DNA of 38,976 bases, taken from assembly GCF_029846175.1 (NCBI RefSeq), contig NZ_JARWAC010000012.1, forward strand, positions 1 to 38,976. The letters are read 5' to 3'. The DNA comes from Sphaerisporangium sp. TRM90804 (GTDB lineage Bacteria; Actinomycetota; Actinomycetes; Streptosporangiales; Streptosporangiaceae). Both the position numbers and the translations under genes were made by a program. The stretch's first letter is position 1. Each line of letters starts with the position of its first letter. The notes beneath the pieces were generated by a model, which saw only the letters and a list, made by a program, of their open reading frames with translations, had not been told where the DNA came from and ran no database searches. This document shows positions 1 through 7,851 of the stretch, piece after piece.

Positions 1-100
1 GCACCCCCCCCCCGGCCCCCCCCCCCGGCGGGCCCGCGCCCCCCCCCCCCCCCCGGCCGCGGGGGGGGGGCGCGCCGGGGCCGCGGCGGCCCCCACCCCC
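1..100. other. Low-complexity C/G contig-end sequence
   Basis: The first ~100 bases are almost only long C and G homopolymers with no readable codon pattern. From about position 101 the sequence becomes ordinary coding DNA in the aminotransferase frame. This abrupt change at the window edge looks like poor consensus at a contig end rather than biology. It hides the 5' part of the first gene. Confidence 0.75.
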
Positions 101-925
101 GACGGGAGGTGCGACGTCTACGCGCTCATGGTGGAGCCGTTCAGCGCCTCCAGCATGCGCTGCTGGTCGGAGGCCGACCTGTACGAGCTGCGACGCCTCT
201 GCGACGCGGAGGACATCATGCTCATCTTCGACGAGGTGTACACCGGCTGGGGCAAGACGGGCAGCCTCTTCTACTTCATGCGCCACCCCGACCTGCTGCC
301 CGACATCCTGGTGTACTCCAAGTCGCTCGGCGGCGGGAAGGCGTCGATCGCCGGGTACACCGCGCGCGAGGCGATCTTCCGCAAGGCGTACGACCGGCTC
401 TCCGACGTCATCCTGCACAGCACGACCTACTACGGGTTCGGCGAGGAGACCGCCACCGCGATCGAGGCGGTCAACGTGGTCGTCGAGGACGACTACCCCG
501 GAAGGGCCCGCCAGATCGAGCGCGTCCTCGGGCCCGGCCTGGAGAACATCCACAAGTGCCACCCGGAGACGGTCGGCCGCGTGGCCGGCACGGGCGCGCT
601 GTGGGGGGTGTTCCTCAACGGCGGCCCCAAGGTGCTCGACCTGGCCGCCAGGCTGGCGCCGGGCTTCTCCGGCGACCCGCAGTTCCGCACCAAGCTGGTG
701 ACCCTGTCGGTGATCGCCGAGCTCTACCGCGAACACGGGATCGTCTCCTACTACAGCCCGAACGCCGACAACCCGCTGGTCGTCGCGCCGACCCTCACCA
801 TCGAGCCCGACGACGTCGAGTACTTCCTGCGGAGCCTCGACAAGACGCTGGCCAAGGGACTGCCGAGGCTGCTCGGCCGATTCGTGCGGGAGAAGGTGGG
901 GTCGCGGTGGTCCACCGGGTCGTAG
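101..925 (+). CDS. Class III PLP-dependent aminotransferase, 5'-truncated
   Basis: This is the C-terminal two thirds of a fold-type I, class III aminotransferase, which moves an amino group between a donor and a ketone or aldehyde using PLP. Coding starts before the first ATG (128): the frame reads DGRCDVYALMVEPF from about 101, so the gene is cut by the bad sequence at the window start. The family's cofactor-binding stretch LIFDEVYTGWGKTG and the Schiff-base lysine region YSKSLGGGKASIAGY are intact. The stop overlaps the start of the epimerase by 19 bases, so the two are probably translated together. Amino-sugar or amino-alcohol formation for the nearby glycosyltransferases is an inference; the substrate cannot be read from sequence. 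Confidence 0.85.
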   Translation, partial: DGRCDVYALMVEPFSASSMRCWSEADLYELRRLCDAEDIMLIFDEVYTGWGKTGSLFYFMRHPDLLPDILVYSKSLGGGKASIAGYTAREAIFRKAYDRLSDVILHSTTYYGFGEETATAIEAVNVVVEDDYPGRARQIERVLGPGLENIHKCHPETVGRVAGTGALWGVFLNGGPKVLDLAARLAPGFSGDPQFRTKLVTLSVIAELYREHGIVSYYSPNADNPLVVAPTLTIEPDDVEYFLRSLDKTLAKGLPRLLGRFVREKVGSRWSTGS

Positions 926-1947
926 TGACCGGCAGCGCCGGAATGCTCGGCGGCAACCTGGCCCGCCGGCTCGTGCGCGACGGCCACGACGTGGTCGGCG
1001 TGGACCTGCGCCCCCCGGCCGACCCCCTGCCGCAGGCCCGGCACCGGCTCGGCGACGTGCGCGACCTGTCGCTGATGACCGAGGTGATGACCGGCGCCGA
1101 CGCGGTCGTGCACTGCGCGGGCGCGCTGCCCAGCTACCCGGCCGACCAGATCCACGACCTGATCGTCGGGGGCACCCGCGCCGTCCTGGAGGCGGGGCGC
1201 CGGGCGGGCGTCGAGCGGCTGGTCCACATCTCCTCCACCGCCGTGTACGGGCTGCCGAAGATGGTGCCCACGCCGGAGGAACACCCGCGCGAGCCGGTCG
1301 ACCCCTACACCCGGGCGAAGGCCGAGGCGGAGGAGCTGGCCGAGAAGTACCGGTCCGGCGGGATGTGCGTGCCGATCCTGCGTCCGAAGACCTTCCTCGG
1401 CCCGGGCCGGATGGGGCTGTTCGCGATGCTCTTCGAGTGGGCCGAGGAGGGCCGCGACTTCCCGGTGCTCGGCCGCGGTGACGCGCGCATCCAGATGTTC
1501 GCGATCGACGACCTGGTGGACGCCGTCGCCGGCGTCCTCAGGGCGCCGGCGGACGTCGCGAACGACACCTACAACCTGGCGGCGTCCGAGTTCGGCACCC
1601 TTCGGGAGGACTTCCAGGCGGTGCTCGACGCGGCCGGCCACGGCAGGCGGGTCGTGTCGGTGCCCGCCCGCCCGGCCCTGGCCGCGCTGCGGCTGCTGGA
1701 GCGGAGCCGGCTGTCCCCGGTGTACGGGCGGCTGGTGCACAAACTGCTCGCCGACTCCTACGTCAGCATCGACAAGGCCCGCGAGCGACTGGGCTTCCGG
1801 CCGCGGCTGTCCAACCGGGACGCCATCATCGGCACCTACACGTGGTGGCGGGAGAACCGCGCGGCCGGCGCGCCGCGCGGCGCGGGCCAGACGAGCCGTG
1901 ACGCCTGGCGGCAGGGCGCGCTCTCACTGGCCAAAGTCTTCTTCTAA
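907..1947 (+). CDS. NAD-dependent epimerase/dehydratase (extended SDR)
   Basis: Extended short-chain dehydrogenase of about 346 residues, of the family that epimerises, dehydrates or reduces nucleotide sugars. The Rossmann motif TGSAGMLGG is at residues 8-16 and the catalytic YTRAK (Tyr134, Lys138) follows a Ser-Ser-Thr in HISSTAVYG. I chose GTG 907 because AAGGTGGGG lies just upstream and the beta1 strand VHRVVVTG starts there. The open frame continues upstream to 109 only because GC-rich DNA lacks stops; that part is a shadow of the aminotransferase. The UbiA gene starts 19 bases after its stop. The exact sugar substrate is unknown, though the partnership with an aminotransferase suggests modified-sugar synthesis. 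Confidence 0.87.
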   Translation: MVHRVVVTGSAGMLGGNLARRLVRDGHDVVGVDLRPPADPLPQARHRLGDVRDLSLMTEVMTGADAVVHCAGALPSYPADQIHDLIVGGTRAVLEAGRRAGVERLVHISSTAVYGLPKMVPTPEEHPREPVDPYTRAKAEAEELAEKYRSGGMCVPILRPKTFLGPGRMGLFAMLFEWAEEGRDFPVLGRGDARIQMFAIDDLVDAVAGVLRAPADVANDTYNLAASEFGTLREDFQAVLDAAGHGRRVVSVPARPALAALRLLERSRLSPVYGRLVHKLLADSYVSIDKARERLGFRPRLSNRDAIIGTYTWWRENRAAGAPRGAGQTSRDAWRQGALSLAKVFF

Positions 1948-1966
1948 AGCGGACCGGGGTACAAGC

Positions 1967-2950
1967 ATGCACGTCGTCGAATCGGCAGACGTTCCAGAAA
2001 GCACGCGGCGTACGGAACCGGACCCGGCCCGGGCGGCGGAGGGCCGCCCGCGCCGGCTGGCGGACCTCGCCGGTCTCATCCGCCCGTCGCACACGGCCAA
2101 GGCGATCCTGCTCGTGCCGCTGGCGCTCGTCGACAGCCCCGCGCGGGGCCTGGCCGAGGTCGGAGGGATCCTGGTCGCCACGCTCGCGTTCGTCCTCGCC
2201 TCCGCCGCCGTCTACATCGGCAACGACATCGCCGACCGGCACCGCGACCGCCACCACCCCGTCAAACGCCATCGCCCGGTGGCCTCCGGCCGGGTGGCGC
2301 CGTGGACCGCGTACGCCTACTGCGCCGCCCTGCTGGCGCCGCTCGGCGTCATCGTCGCCCAGGCGCCGGGGACGTATTGGCCGGTCGTGGTGTACCTGGC
2401 GCTCAACGTCGCCTACAGCCGGGTGCTCAAGCACATCCCGCTGGTCGACGTGGGCACGGTGGCGTTCGGCTTCGTCCTGCGGGCCCTGCAGGGGTACGAG
2501 GTGACCGGAGGGCCGGTGCCGGCCTGGCTGCTGATCACGGTGTTCTCGATGTCCTTGCTGCTCCTCATCGGCAAGCGGCGCAGGGAACTGGTCGAAGGCG
2601 GAGCCGCGCACCGGCCGGCGCTCAGCGGCTACTCGATGGAGCTGACCAACTGGCTGCTGCAGATCGCCTCCGTGCTCGCCCTGGTGTCGGGCCTGATGTA
2701 CCTGCGCGACGAAGGCCCGTTCGGCCCGGAGCTCGGGCAGACGGCGATGATGCTGTCCACGCCGTTCGCGCTCTTCGCCCTGTTCCGTTACCTGCAGATG
2801 CAGCTGGTGGGCGCCGAGGGCGGCGACCCGGTCCGCATCCTGCTGCGCGACCGCGTCATGGTCGCCAACTCGATGCTGTGGGCCGCCACCCTGGGGGTGA
2901 CGCTCCTGCTGGCCCGCCACCCGTCCTTGGCGGTCGTCGTCTCGTTCTGA
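1967..2950 (+). CDS. UbiA-family prenyltransferase, DPPR-synthase-like
   Basis: Integral membrane protein of 327 residues with about eight hydrophobic segments. The first Asp-rich motif is NDIADRHRD (residues 86-94), followed by HPVKRHRPVASG. Both resemble decaprenyl-phosphate phosphoribosyltransferase (the Rv3806c type), which attaches phosphoribose to polyprenyl phosphate to start lipid-linked pentose donors. A polyprenyl-phosphate acceptor would fit the GT-C and GT2 enzymes of the region. ATG 1967 is the first start after the epimerase stop; the ribosome binding site is weak, and the longer open frame upstream is a shadow. A UbiA enzyme acting on an aromatic or other acceptor cannot be excluded. 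Confidence 0.82.
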   Translation: MHVVESADVPESTRRTEPDPARAAEGRPRRLADLAGLIRPSHTAKAILLVPLALVDSPARGLAEVGGILVATLAFVLASAAVYIGNDIADRHRDRHHPVKRHRPVASGRVAPWTAYAYCAALLAPLGVIVAQAPGTYWPVVVYLALNVAYSRVLKHIPLVDVGTVAFGFVLRALQGYEVTGGPVPAWLLITVFSMSLLLLIGKRRRELVEGGAAHRPALSGYSMELTNWLLQIASVLALVSGLMYLRDEGPFGPELGQTAMMLSTPFALFALFRYLQMQLVGAEGGDPVRILLRDRVMVANSMLWAATLGVTLLLARHPSLAVVVSF

Positions 2951-2974
2951 CAGCAGCGGCACGGAGAGGAAGCA

Positions 2975-3778
2975 ATGGACATCCGCTTATTGGGGCCGGT
3001 CGAGGTGACCGTCGACGACCGGCGCGTCTCGCTCGGCCCGCCCCAGCGGCGCGCGGTACTGGCGGCCCTGGCGGTCGACGTCAACCAGGCCGTGTCACTC
3101 GGGACGCTGATCGAGCGGGTCTGGGATCTCCCGCCCGGCGGCGCGACCGACTCGCTGTACGCCCACATCGCTCGCCTGCGGCGGGCGCTGACGGGGACCG
3201 GGGCCCGCATCGAGCGCCGCGGCGGCGGTTACGCGCTGGAGGTCGACCCCGACCGGGTGGACGCCTACCGGTTCCGCCGGCTGGCGAAGGAGGCGCAGTC
3301 CCTCGCCGCCGACGACCTCGCCCGGGCCGCGCTGCTGGCCGAGGCGATGGACCTGTGGTGCGGCTCCCCGCTGACCGGCATCCCCGGGGACTGGGCCGCC
3401 CGGATGCGGTACGGCATCGAGCAGCAGTTCGTCGGCGCCGTCGTCGCCTGGGCGCACGCCCACCTGCGCATGGGGCGCCCGGACCTGGTGGTCACCGAGC
3501 TGACCCCCCTGGTCCCGCGGTACCCGCTCGCGGAGCCGCTGGCGAGCATGCTGATGCGCGGCCTTCGCGCCCTCGGGCGCACCGCGGAGGCCGTGGCCCT
3601 GTACGCCCGCCTGCGCCGCTACCTCACCGACCACCTGGGCATCGAGCCGGGGCCCGAGCTGCGCGCGCTGCACCAGGAGCTGCTGCGCGGCGGGCCCGGC
3701 CCGCTGCCGGCGCGGGCGGCCGGGCGGGCCGGCGCCCGTGAGCTGCGGCTCGCCGAGGTCACCGGCTCGTCGCGATGA
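2975..3778 (+). CDS. SARP-family transcriptional activator (wHTH + BTAD)
   Basis: Small Streptomyces antibiotic regulatory protein-type activator of 267 residues. An OmpR-like winged helix covers residues 1-95 (starts MDIRLLGPVEV; contains SLYAHIARLRRAL) and a bacterial transcriptional activation domain follows to about residue 245 (LTDHLGIEPGPELRALHQELL). It has no NB-ARC or TPR part, so it is the ActII-ORF4 size class. GAGAGGAAG lies 4 bases before the ATG, and the gene follows the UbiA gene by 24 bases, probably in one transcript. SARPs bind direct repeats spaced 11 bp just upstream of the -10; three such sites exist in this window (7712-7744, 7788-7820, 12541-12573). That this protein binds them is an inference. 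Confidence 0.92.
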   Translation: MDIRLLGPVEVTVDDRRVSLGPPQRRAVLAALAVDVNQAVSLGTLIERVWDLPPGGATDSLYAHIARLRRALTGTGARIERRGGGYALEVDPDRVDAYRFRRLAKEAQSLAADDLARAALLAEAMDLWCGSPLTGIPGDWAARMRYGIEQQFVGAVVAWAHAHLRMGRPDLVVTELTPLVPRYPLAEPLASMLMRGLRALGRTAEAVALYARLRRYLTDHLGIEPGPELRALHQELLRGGPGPLPARAAGRAGARELRLAEVTGSSR

Positions 3779-3786
3779 CGAGGCGC

Positions 3787-3822
3787 TGCCCCCTCGGCCC
3801 GCGGAGCGGGCGGGCGGGGGCA
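3787..3822. terminator. Bidirectional terminator hairpin
   Basis: Nested inverted repeat between two convergent genes: an outer stem TGCCCCC/GGGGGCA and an inner stem GCCCGC-GGA-GCGGGC. There is no T-tract, as is common in actinobacteria. It would end the SARP operon from the left and the GT2 operon from the right. Confidence 0.55.
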
Positions 3823-3827
3823 GGCCG

Positions 3828-4871
3828 TCACGTCGCCGCACCTCCGCGCGGCCGGGGGACGATGTGCAGGTCGGGCTCGTAGAGCCTGCGGAACGTGGAG
3901 GAGGACAGCCATCGCACGACACCGGCCGCCACGCCGGCCGCGATGGCCACGTTCACGATGAAATGCACGAGACCGAAGTAGAGCAGGAACAGCGGCCCGC
4001 GTCTGCCCAGCACGAACCGGTACATGCCGAGGTCCGCCACGATCGACACGGCGAGCGCGAGGATCGGCAGCACGGCGCCGGCCGGGCCGAGCAGCGCCGC
4101 CACCGGGATCGCGGCCACCGCCGCCAGCGCGGCCAGGCTGCCGCCGGCCCGGCTGGAGGTCTCGAACCCGCGGGCGAAGCGCCGCCGCTGGACGTACAGC
4201 GGCACCCGGGCGCGTCCCCGCCGGTACAGCTTGCGCAGCAGCTTGAACAGCTTGTCGTCGTGGTCGTGCCGGGAGCGCACCGCGGTGGTCAGCACCATGT
4301 CGTACCGCTGGGTGAGGCGGTGACCGTAGTCGACCTCCTCGGTCTCGCGCAGCCGGGTGTTGAACGGCCCGATCTCGTCGTAGACGGAGCGGCGCATCGC
4401 GACCAGCGCCGGGAACAGGAACGAGATGGGCCCCTCGGAGCTGGCCGTCCAGTAGTAGTACTGCAGCGCGCGGTACTCCTCGACGAGGCTGTCGCGGATC
4501 AGCGGCTCCGGGTCGTGGATGCTGCACACCGCGCCGAGGCGCGGTTCGGCCGCGAGCATCCTCACGGCCACCTCGACGGCGTCGGGGTAGGCGGCCACGT
4601 CGGAGTCGGCGAACACCAGGATCTCGCCGTTCGCGTGGGCGGCGCCGAGGTTGCGCGCGGCGGCCACGCCCATGTTGCGCTCGGTGCTGACGACCCGGAC
4701 GCCGAGCCGGCGGGCGACCGCCACCGAGTCGTCGGTGCTGCGGTCGTCCACCACGAGCAGCTCGACCGGCCGGTACGTCTGCGCCTGCAGGGCGCGCAGG
4801 CACAGCTCCAGCGAGGCGGCGTAGTTGTAGTTCGGCACGATCACCGACACCAGGGGGGAGTGACCGGTCAT
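3828..4871 (-). CDS. Membrane-anchored GT2 glycosyltransferase (A)
   Basis: Family 2 glycosyltransferase of 347 residues. The N-terminal GT-A domain starts VSVIVPNYNY (residues 8-17), with nucleotide-binding VDD at 41-43 and the metal-binding DSD at 89-91; ETEEVDYGHRL probably carries the catalytic acid. The C-terminal third has about three hydrophobic segments from residue ~245, which would fix it in the membrane facing the cytoplasm. It is the last gene of a four-gene minus-strand operon, starting 4 bases after the stop of a close paralogue. The two share RSTDDSVAVARR and the layout of the C-terminal half, so they look like a tandem duplication. Donor and acceptor are unknown. Confidence 0.88.
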   Translation of the reverse strand: MTGHSPLVSVIVPNYNYAASLELCLRALQAQTYRPVELLVVDDRSTDDSVAVARRLGVRVVSTERNMGVAAARNLGAAHANGEILVFADSDVAAYPDAVEVAVRMLAAEPRLGAVCSIHDPEPLIRDSLVEEYRALQYYYWTASSEGPISFLFPALVAMRRSVYDEIGPFNTRLRETEEVDYGHRLTQRYDMVLTTAVRSRHDHDDKLFKLLRKLYRRGRARVPLYVQRRRFARGFETSSRAGGSLAALAAVAAIPVAALLGPAGAVLPILALAVSIVADLGMYRFVLGRRGPLFLLYFGLVHFIVNVAIAAGVAAGVVRWLSSSTFRRLYEPDLHIVPRPRGGAAT

Positions 4872-4875
4872 GGCC

Positions 4876-5904
4876 TCACACCTCCACGGGGGCCGGGCGG
4901 CCCGGCAGGTCGTAGGTGCTCCGGAACCGGCGGGACACCAGCCAGTGGGCGGCGCCGACGAACACGGCCACCGCGACCGTGACGTTCACCAGGAAGTGGA
5001 CCGCCGCGAAGTAGACGGTGAACGGCGTGCCGGCGTAGCCCCGGACGAAGCGGTACATGCCCAGGTCGGCCGCGATCGAGCCGAGCAGAAGCGCGACCGG
5101 CGCGAGCAGCCACACCGGGCCGAACAGCACCGGAAGCGGCGCGGCGACCAGGGCGAACAGGGCCGCGAGCGAGCCCCATCCGCGGCTGCTGTTCGCCGGG
5201 CCGCCGTTGAAGTCGGGGCGCCTCAGGTACAGCGGGATGTGCATGCGGGCCCGGTGGAAGAACTTCGACAGCACCACGCTCAGCCGGTCGTCGTGGTCGT
5301 GTCTGCCGATGATCCGGGTGTCGAGCACGATGCGGTAGCGCTGGGTGACCCGGTGGCCGTACTCGGCGTTCTCGCTGTGCCGCAGGGCCGGGTTGAGCGG
5401 CCCCACCTCGTGGAACACCTTCGTCCACATGGCGAAGATCGCGGAGTAGATGGTGGTGATGTCGCCCGCGTCCCCGGAGATCCAGTAGTGCAGCTGGAGG
5501 CTGCGGTACCGCTCCACGAGGCTGTCGGGGATCAGCGGCTCCGGGTCGTACGTGCCGCACACCACGCCCAGCGCGGGGTCGGCGGTGAGCAGGTCCACCG
5601 CGTGCTCGACGACGTCCTCGGCCAGCGCCACGTCCGAGTCGAGGAAGAACAGCACCTCCCCGCCCGCGTGTCGCACCCCGAGGTTGCGCGCGGCCGGCGC
5701 GCCGATGTTGGCGTCGGTGACCACGACGCGCACCCCGTGCCGGCGGGCGACCGCCACCGAGTCGTCGGTGCTGCGGTCGTCGACGACGATCACCTCGACG
5801 CGCGGATAGGTCTGCCGCTCCAGCGCGCTCAGGCACAGGTCGAGCGTGCGGGCGTAGTTGTAGTTCGGCACGATGACCGAGACCAGCGGCCGTCGCTCGT
5901 CCAT
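4876..5904 (-). CDS. Membrane-anchored GT2 glycosyltransferase (B)
   Basis: Family 2 glycosyltransferase of 342 residues, paralogue of the next gene in the operon. VSVIVPNYNY is at residues 8-17, VDD at 41-43 and DSD at 89-91, with HSENAEYGHRV later and three hydrophobic segments at the C-terminus. An earlier ATG at 5961 is possible, but AGGGAGGAA lies at normal distance before ATG 5904, and the protein then starts MDERRPLVSV, in register with its paralogue (…PLVSVIVPNYNY). I therefore prefer 5904, leaving a 53-base gap after the sulfotransferase. It probably adds a sugar to a lipid-linked or polymer acceptor at the inner face of the membrane; the sugar is not known. Confidence 0.87.
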   Translation of the reverse strand: MDERRPLVSVIVPNYNYARTLDLCLSALERQTYPRVEVIVVDDRSTDDSVAVARRHGVRVVVTDANIGAPAARNLGVRHAGGEVLFFLDSDVALAEDVVEHAVDLLTADPALGVVCGTYDPEPLIPDSLVERYRSLQLHYWISGDAGDITTIYSAIFAMWTKVFHEVGPLNPALRHSENAEYGHRVTQRYRIVLDTRIIGRHDHDDRLSVVLSKFFHRARMHIPLYLRRPDFNGGPANSSRGWGSLAALFALVAAPLPVLFGPVWLLAPVALLLGSIAADLGMYRFVRGYAGTPFTVYFAAVHFLVNVTVAVAVFVGAAHWLVSRRFRSTYDLPGRPAPVEV

Positions 5905-5957
5905 GATCGGTTCCTCCCTGGTCGAGATGTCCCGTTCTGGGGGCACTGTCATCCCGG

Positions 5958-6644
5958 TCACCTCGTCCGGCGCAGGAGCATCGGCGCGGCCCTGCCCCGC
6001 CCGCTCTGGGTGAAGTCCGAGGTGCCGTTCACCCGGGGGAACGGCTCATCGGGCACCGGGACGTCGAGGAAGTCGCACAGCGGGGCCCAGCCCTCGCGGA
6101 CGTCGAAGACGAGCAGCCGCTCGGCCGGGATGGCCGCGACGACCCGCTCCCGGTGTGCCTCGAACAGCTCGATGGCGCGTTCCGGCTCGCGGTCCGCCGG
6201 CGTCGCGAAGGTGCGCGCGTCCAGGGTCGTGTCCACCATCCTCACGAAGGCGGCGAGGTCGGTGCCGAGCAGCGACGACAGCGCGACGGCGGCCCTGCCC
6301 GGCAGGGAGTTCATGCGCCGGCGCTGCATGAACAGCGTCTTGTGCATGCTGGCGACCCAGAGCCGCGGGTCGCGCACGGTGAGCACGACCTTCGCCTTCG
6401 GGTAGTGCTCGGCGAGCCGCCGCCAGTGGGCGGACGTCGGCCCGTCCACGCACGACTCGTAGCCCATGAGCAGGTCGTCCCAGTTCGCCGATTCCCGGCG
6501 GGTCGCGTGGAGGAAGGGGCGGATCTGCTCGGGATGCCGGAACACCTCGACCATGTGATGGCAGGGCCCGAAGCCGAGCCGTTCAAGCGCGGTCTTGAGG
6601 GAGAGGGTCCCCGTGCGGCCGAAGCCGGTGCCGATGACACGCAT
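5958..6644 (-). CDS. Sulfotransferase family protein
   Basis: Soluble P-loop protein of 228 residues. GTGFGRTGTLSLKTAL at the N-terminus matches the PAPS 5'-phosphosulfate loop of the Sulfotransfer_4 type, and VVLTVRDPRLWVASMHK matches the 3'-phosphate-binding strand and helix. Such enzymes move sulfate from PAPS to a hydroxyl or amine. It lies between GT2 genes in one operon (6 bases after the GT2 stop at 6651), so a sulfated glycan or glycolipid is the simplest reading. Members of this family are often annotated only as hypothetical or NAD-dependent proteins, and activity has been shown for few of them, so the acceptor and even the reaction should be treated as inferred. Confidence 0.8.
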   Translation of the reverse strand: MRVIGTGFGRTGTLSLKTALERLGFGPCHHMVEVFRHPEQIRPFLHATRRESANWDDLLMGYESCVDGPTSAHWRRLAEHYPKAKVVLTVRDPRLWVASMHKTLFMQRRRMNSLPGRAAVALSSLLGTDLAAFVRMVDTTLDARTFATPADREPERAIELFEAHRERVVAAIPAERLLVFDVREGWAPLCDFLDVPVPDEPFPRVNGTSDFTQSGRGRAAPMLLRRTR

Positions 6645-6650
6645 GGGCGT

Positions 6651-7658
6651 CTACTCCTGGAAGGCGAGCAGTCGGGCGCGCTTCTCCAGGCGGGAGAGCG
6701 CGAAGCGCTGCAGGACGCCCAGCGCCCCGCCGAGGGCGCCGGTGAACGTCACCGCGAGGTGGACGCCGGAGAAGTAGAGGCCGAACGGCACGCCCCGCTG
6801 TGCGTAGGCGAAGCGGTGGGTGTCGGCGTCCAGGGCGACGGCGGCGGCGACGAGCGCGGGGGAGACCAGCGCGCCGGCCCGGCCCGCCACCACGGGGAGC
6901 GCGAGCGCGGGGACGGCGGCCAGCAGCAGGACGCCGCCGATCGCGCGGGGCACGGAGTCGCCGGGCGTCTCGCCCTTGCGCCAGTCCATCGCGCTGATCC
7001 GGGAGCGGCGCAGCACCTTGCGCAGGATCGTCGGCACGGTGGCGTCGTGGTCCTTGCGGCCGCGTACGGCGTCGGTGAGCCTGACCTCGTACGACCGCTT
7101 CACGCGGACGCGGTAGTCGGAGGAGACGGTCTCCCGCAGCCGCGGGTCGAACGGGCCGATCTCGGCGAACACCTTGGCCGGTACGGCGAGCACGGCCGCG
7201 TGCAGCTCCAGGGTCGGCCGGTGGGCCGGCATCCACCAGCGGTACATCTGCAGGGCGCGGTACTGCGAGGCGAGGCTCTGCGACACCAGCGACTCCGGCC
7301 GCAGGATCCCGCCCAGGGCGCCGATCGACGGTTCCGCCCGCAGGATTCGCACCGCGTTCTCCACGGCGTCCGGGTCGAGCGCGATGTCGGCGTCGACGAA
7401 GAGCAGGATGTCGCCGGCGGCGTGCGCGGCGCCGAGGTTGCGCGCGGGTGTGGGGCCGCCGTTGGACTCGGTGCGCACCACCGTGGCGCCCATCGACGCG
7501 GCCACCCGCGCCGCGTCCTCGGTGCCGCAGTCGTCCACCACGATGACCTCGACGTGCGGATAGGTCTGTTCTTTCACCGCCTCCAGGCAGAGGCGCAGCA
7601 CGTCGGACCGGTTGTAGCTGGGGATGACGATCGAGACTAGGGGATGCTCCCGACTCAT
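6651..7658 (-). CDS. Membrane-anchored GT2 glycosyltransferase (C)
   Basis: Family 2 glycosyltransferase of 335 residues and first gene of the minus-strand operon. VSIVIPSYNR is at residues 8-17, VDD at 41-43 and the metal site DAD at 89-91, followed by ETVSSDYRVRV where the paralogues have EVDYGHRL. Several C-terminal hydrophobic segments follow from about residue 240. It is more diverged than copies A and B (DCGTED instead of DRSTDD), so it may use another sugar. About 45 bases separate the ATG from the predicted transcription start set by the GACAAG repeats and -10 at 7712-7744. Expression is therefore likely under the SARP-type promoter. Confidence 0.88.
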   Translation of the reverse strand: MSREHPLVSIVIPSYNRSDVLRLCLEAVKEQTYPHVEVIVVDDCGTEDAARVAASMGATVVRTESNGGPTPARNLGAAHAAGDILLFVDADIALDPDAVENAVRILRAEPSIGALGGILRPESLVSQSLASQYRALQMYRWWMPAHRPTLELHAAVLAVPAKVFAEIGPFDPRLRETVSSDYRVRVKRSYEVRLTDAVRGRKDHDATVPTILRKVLRRSRISAMDWRKGETPGDSVPRAIGGVLLLAAVPALALPVVAGRAGALVSPALVAAAVALDADTHRFAYAQRGVPFGLYFSGVHLAVTFTGALGGALGVLQRFALSRLEKRARLLAFQE

Positions 7659-7711
7659 GATGTGCTCCCGGGGCCAGAGGTCGTCGGTGTGTCAGACCTC
7701 GCGTCCGGTTC

Positions 7712-7744
7712 ACGCTAGCCACGCGGGCTTGTCCCATTCTTGTC
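7712..7744 (-). promoter_or_regulatory. SARP-type promoter of the GT2/sulfotransferase operon
   Basis: Read on the minus strand: GACAAG (7744-7739), 5 bases, GACAAG (7733-7728), 10 bases, TAGCGT (7717-7712). The two hexamers are 11 bp apart, one helical turn, and sit where the -35 should be. The same arrangement occurs at 7788-7820 and 12541-12573. Its similarity to the 12541 site extends through GCGTGGCTAGCGTG. Confidence 0.7.
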
Positions 7745-7787
7745 GCGTTTCTGCGGCGCGGCCGGGGTCCTTCCCCTGGCGGCGGCC

Positions 7788-7820
7788 GACAAGGAAGCGA
7801 CAAGCTCTGCTCAGTACGTT
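7788..7820 (+). promoter_or_regulatory. SARP-type promoter of the EEP/GT2/flippase operon
   Basis: GACAAG (7788-7793), 5 bases, GACAAG (7799-7804), 10 bases, TACGTT (7815-7820). The spacing is identical to the other two sites, although the bases between are different, which argues that the repeats and spacing are what is selected. It is divergent from the 7712-7744 promoter. The leader to ATG 7852 would be about 25 bases. Confidence 0.68.
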
Positions 7821-7851
7821 CAACGCTGGCCTACTCACCGAGGCGGTGCCG

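Noticed and set aside
109..1947. One long 612-aa open frame covering aminotransferase and epimerase
   Set aside because: Only the part from 907 has protein features; before that the frame is an Arg-rich shadow of the aminotransferase, which is intact in another frame.
6700..6710. AAGCGCT near 6703 and again near 12389 as more LacI operators
   Set aside because: Half-matches lacking the full AAGCGCTT core; one is within a coding sequence.
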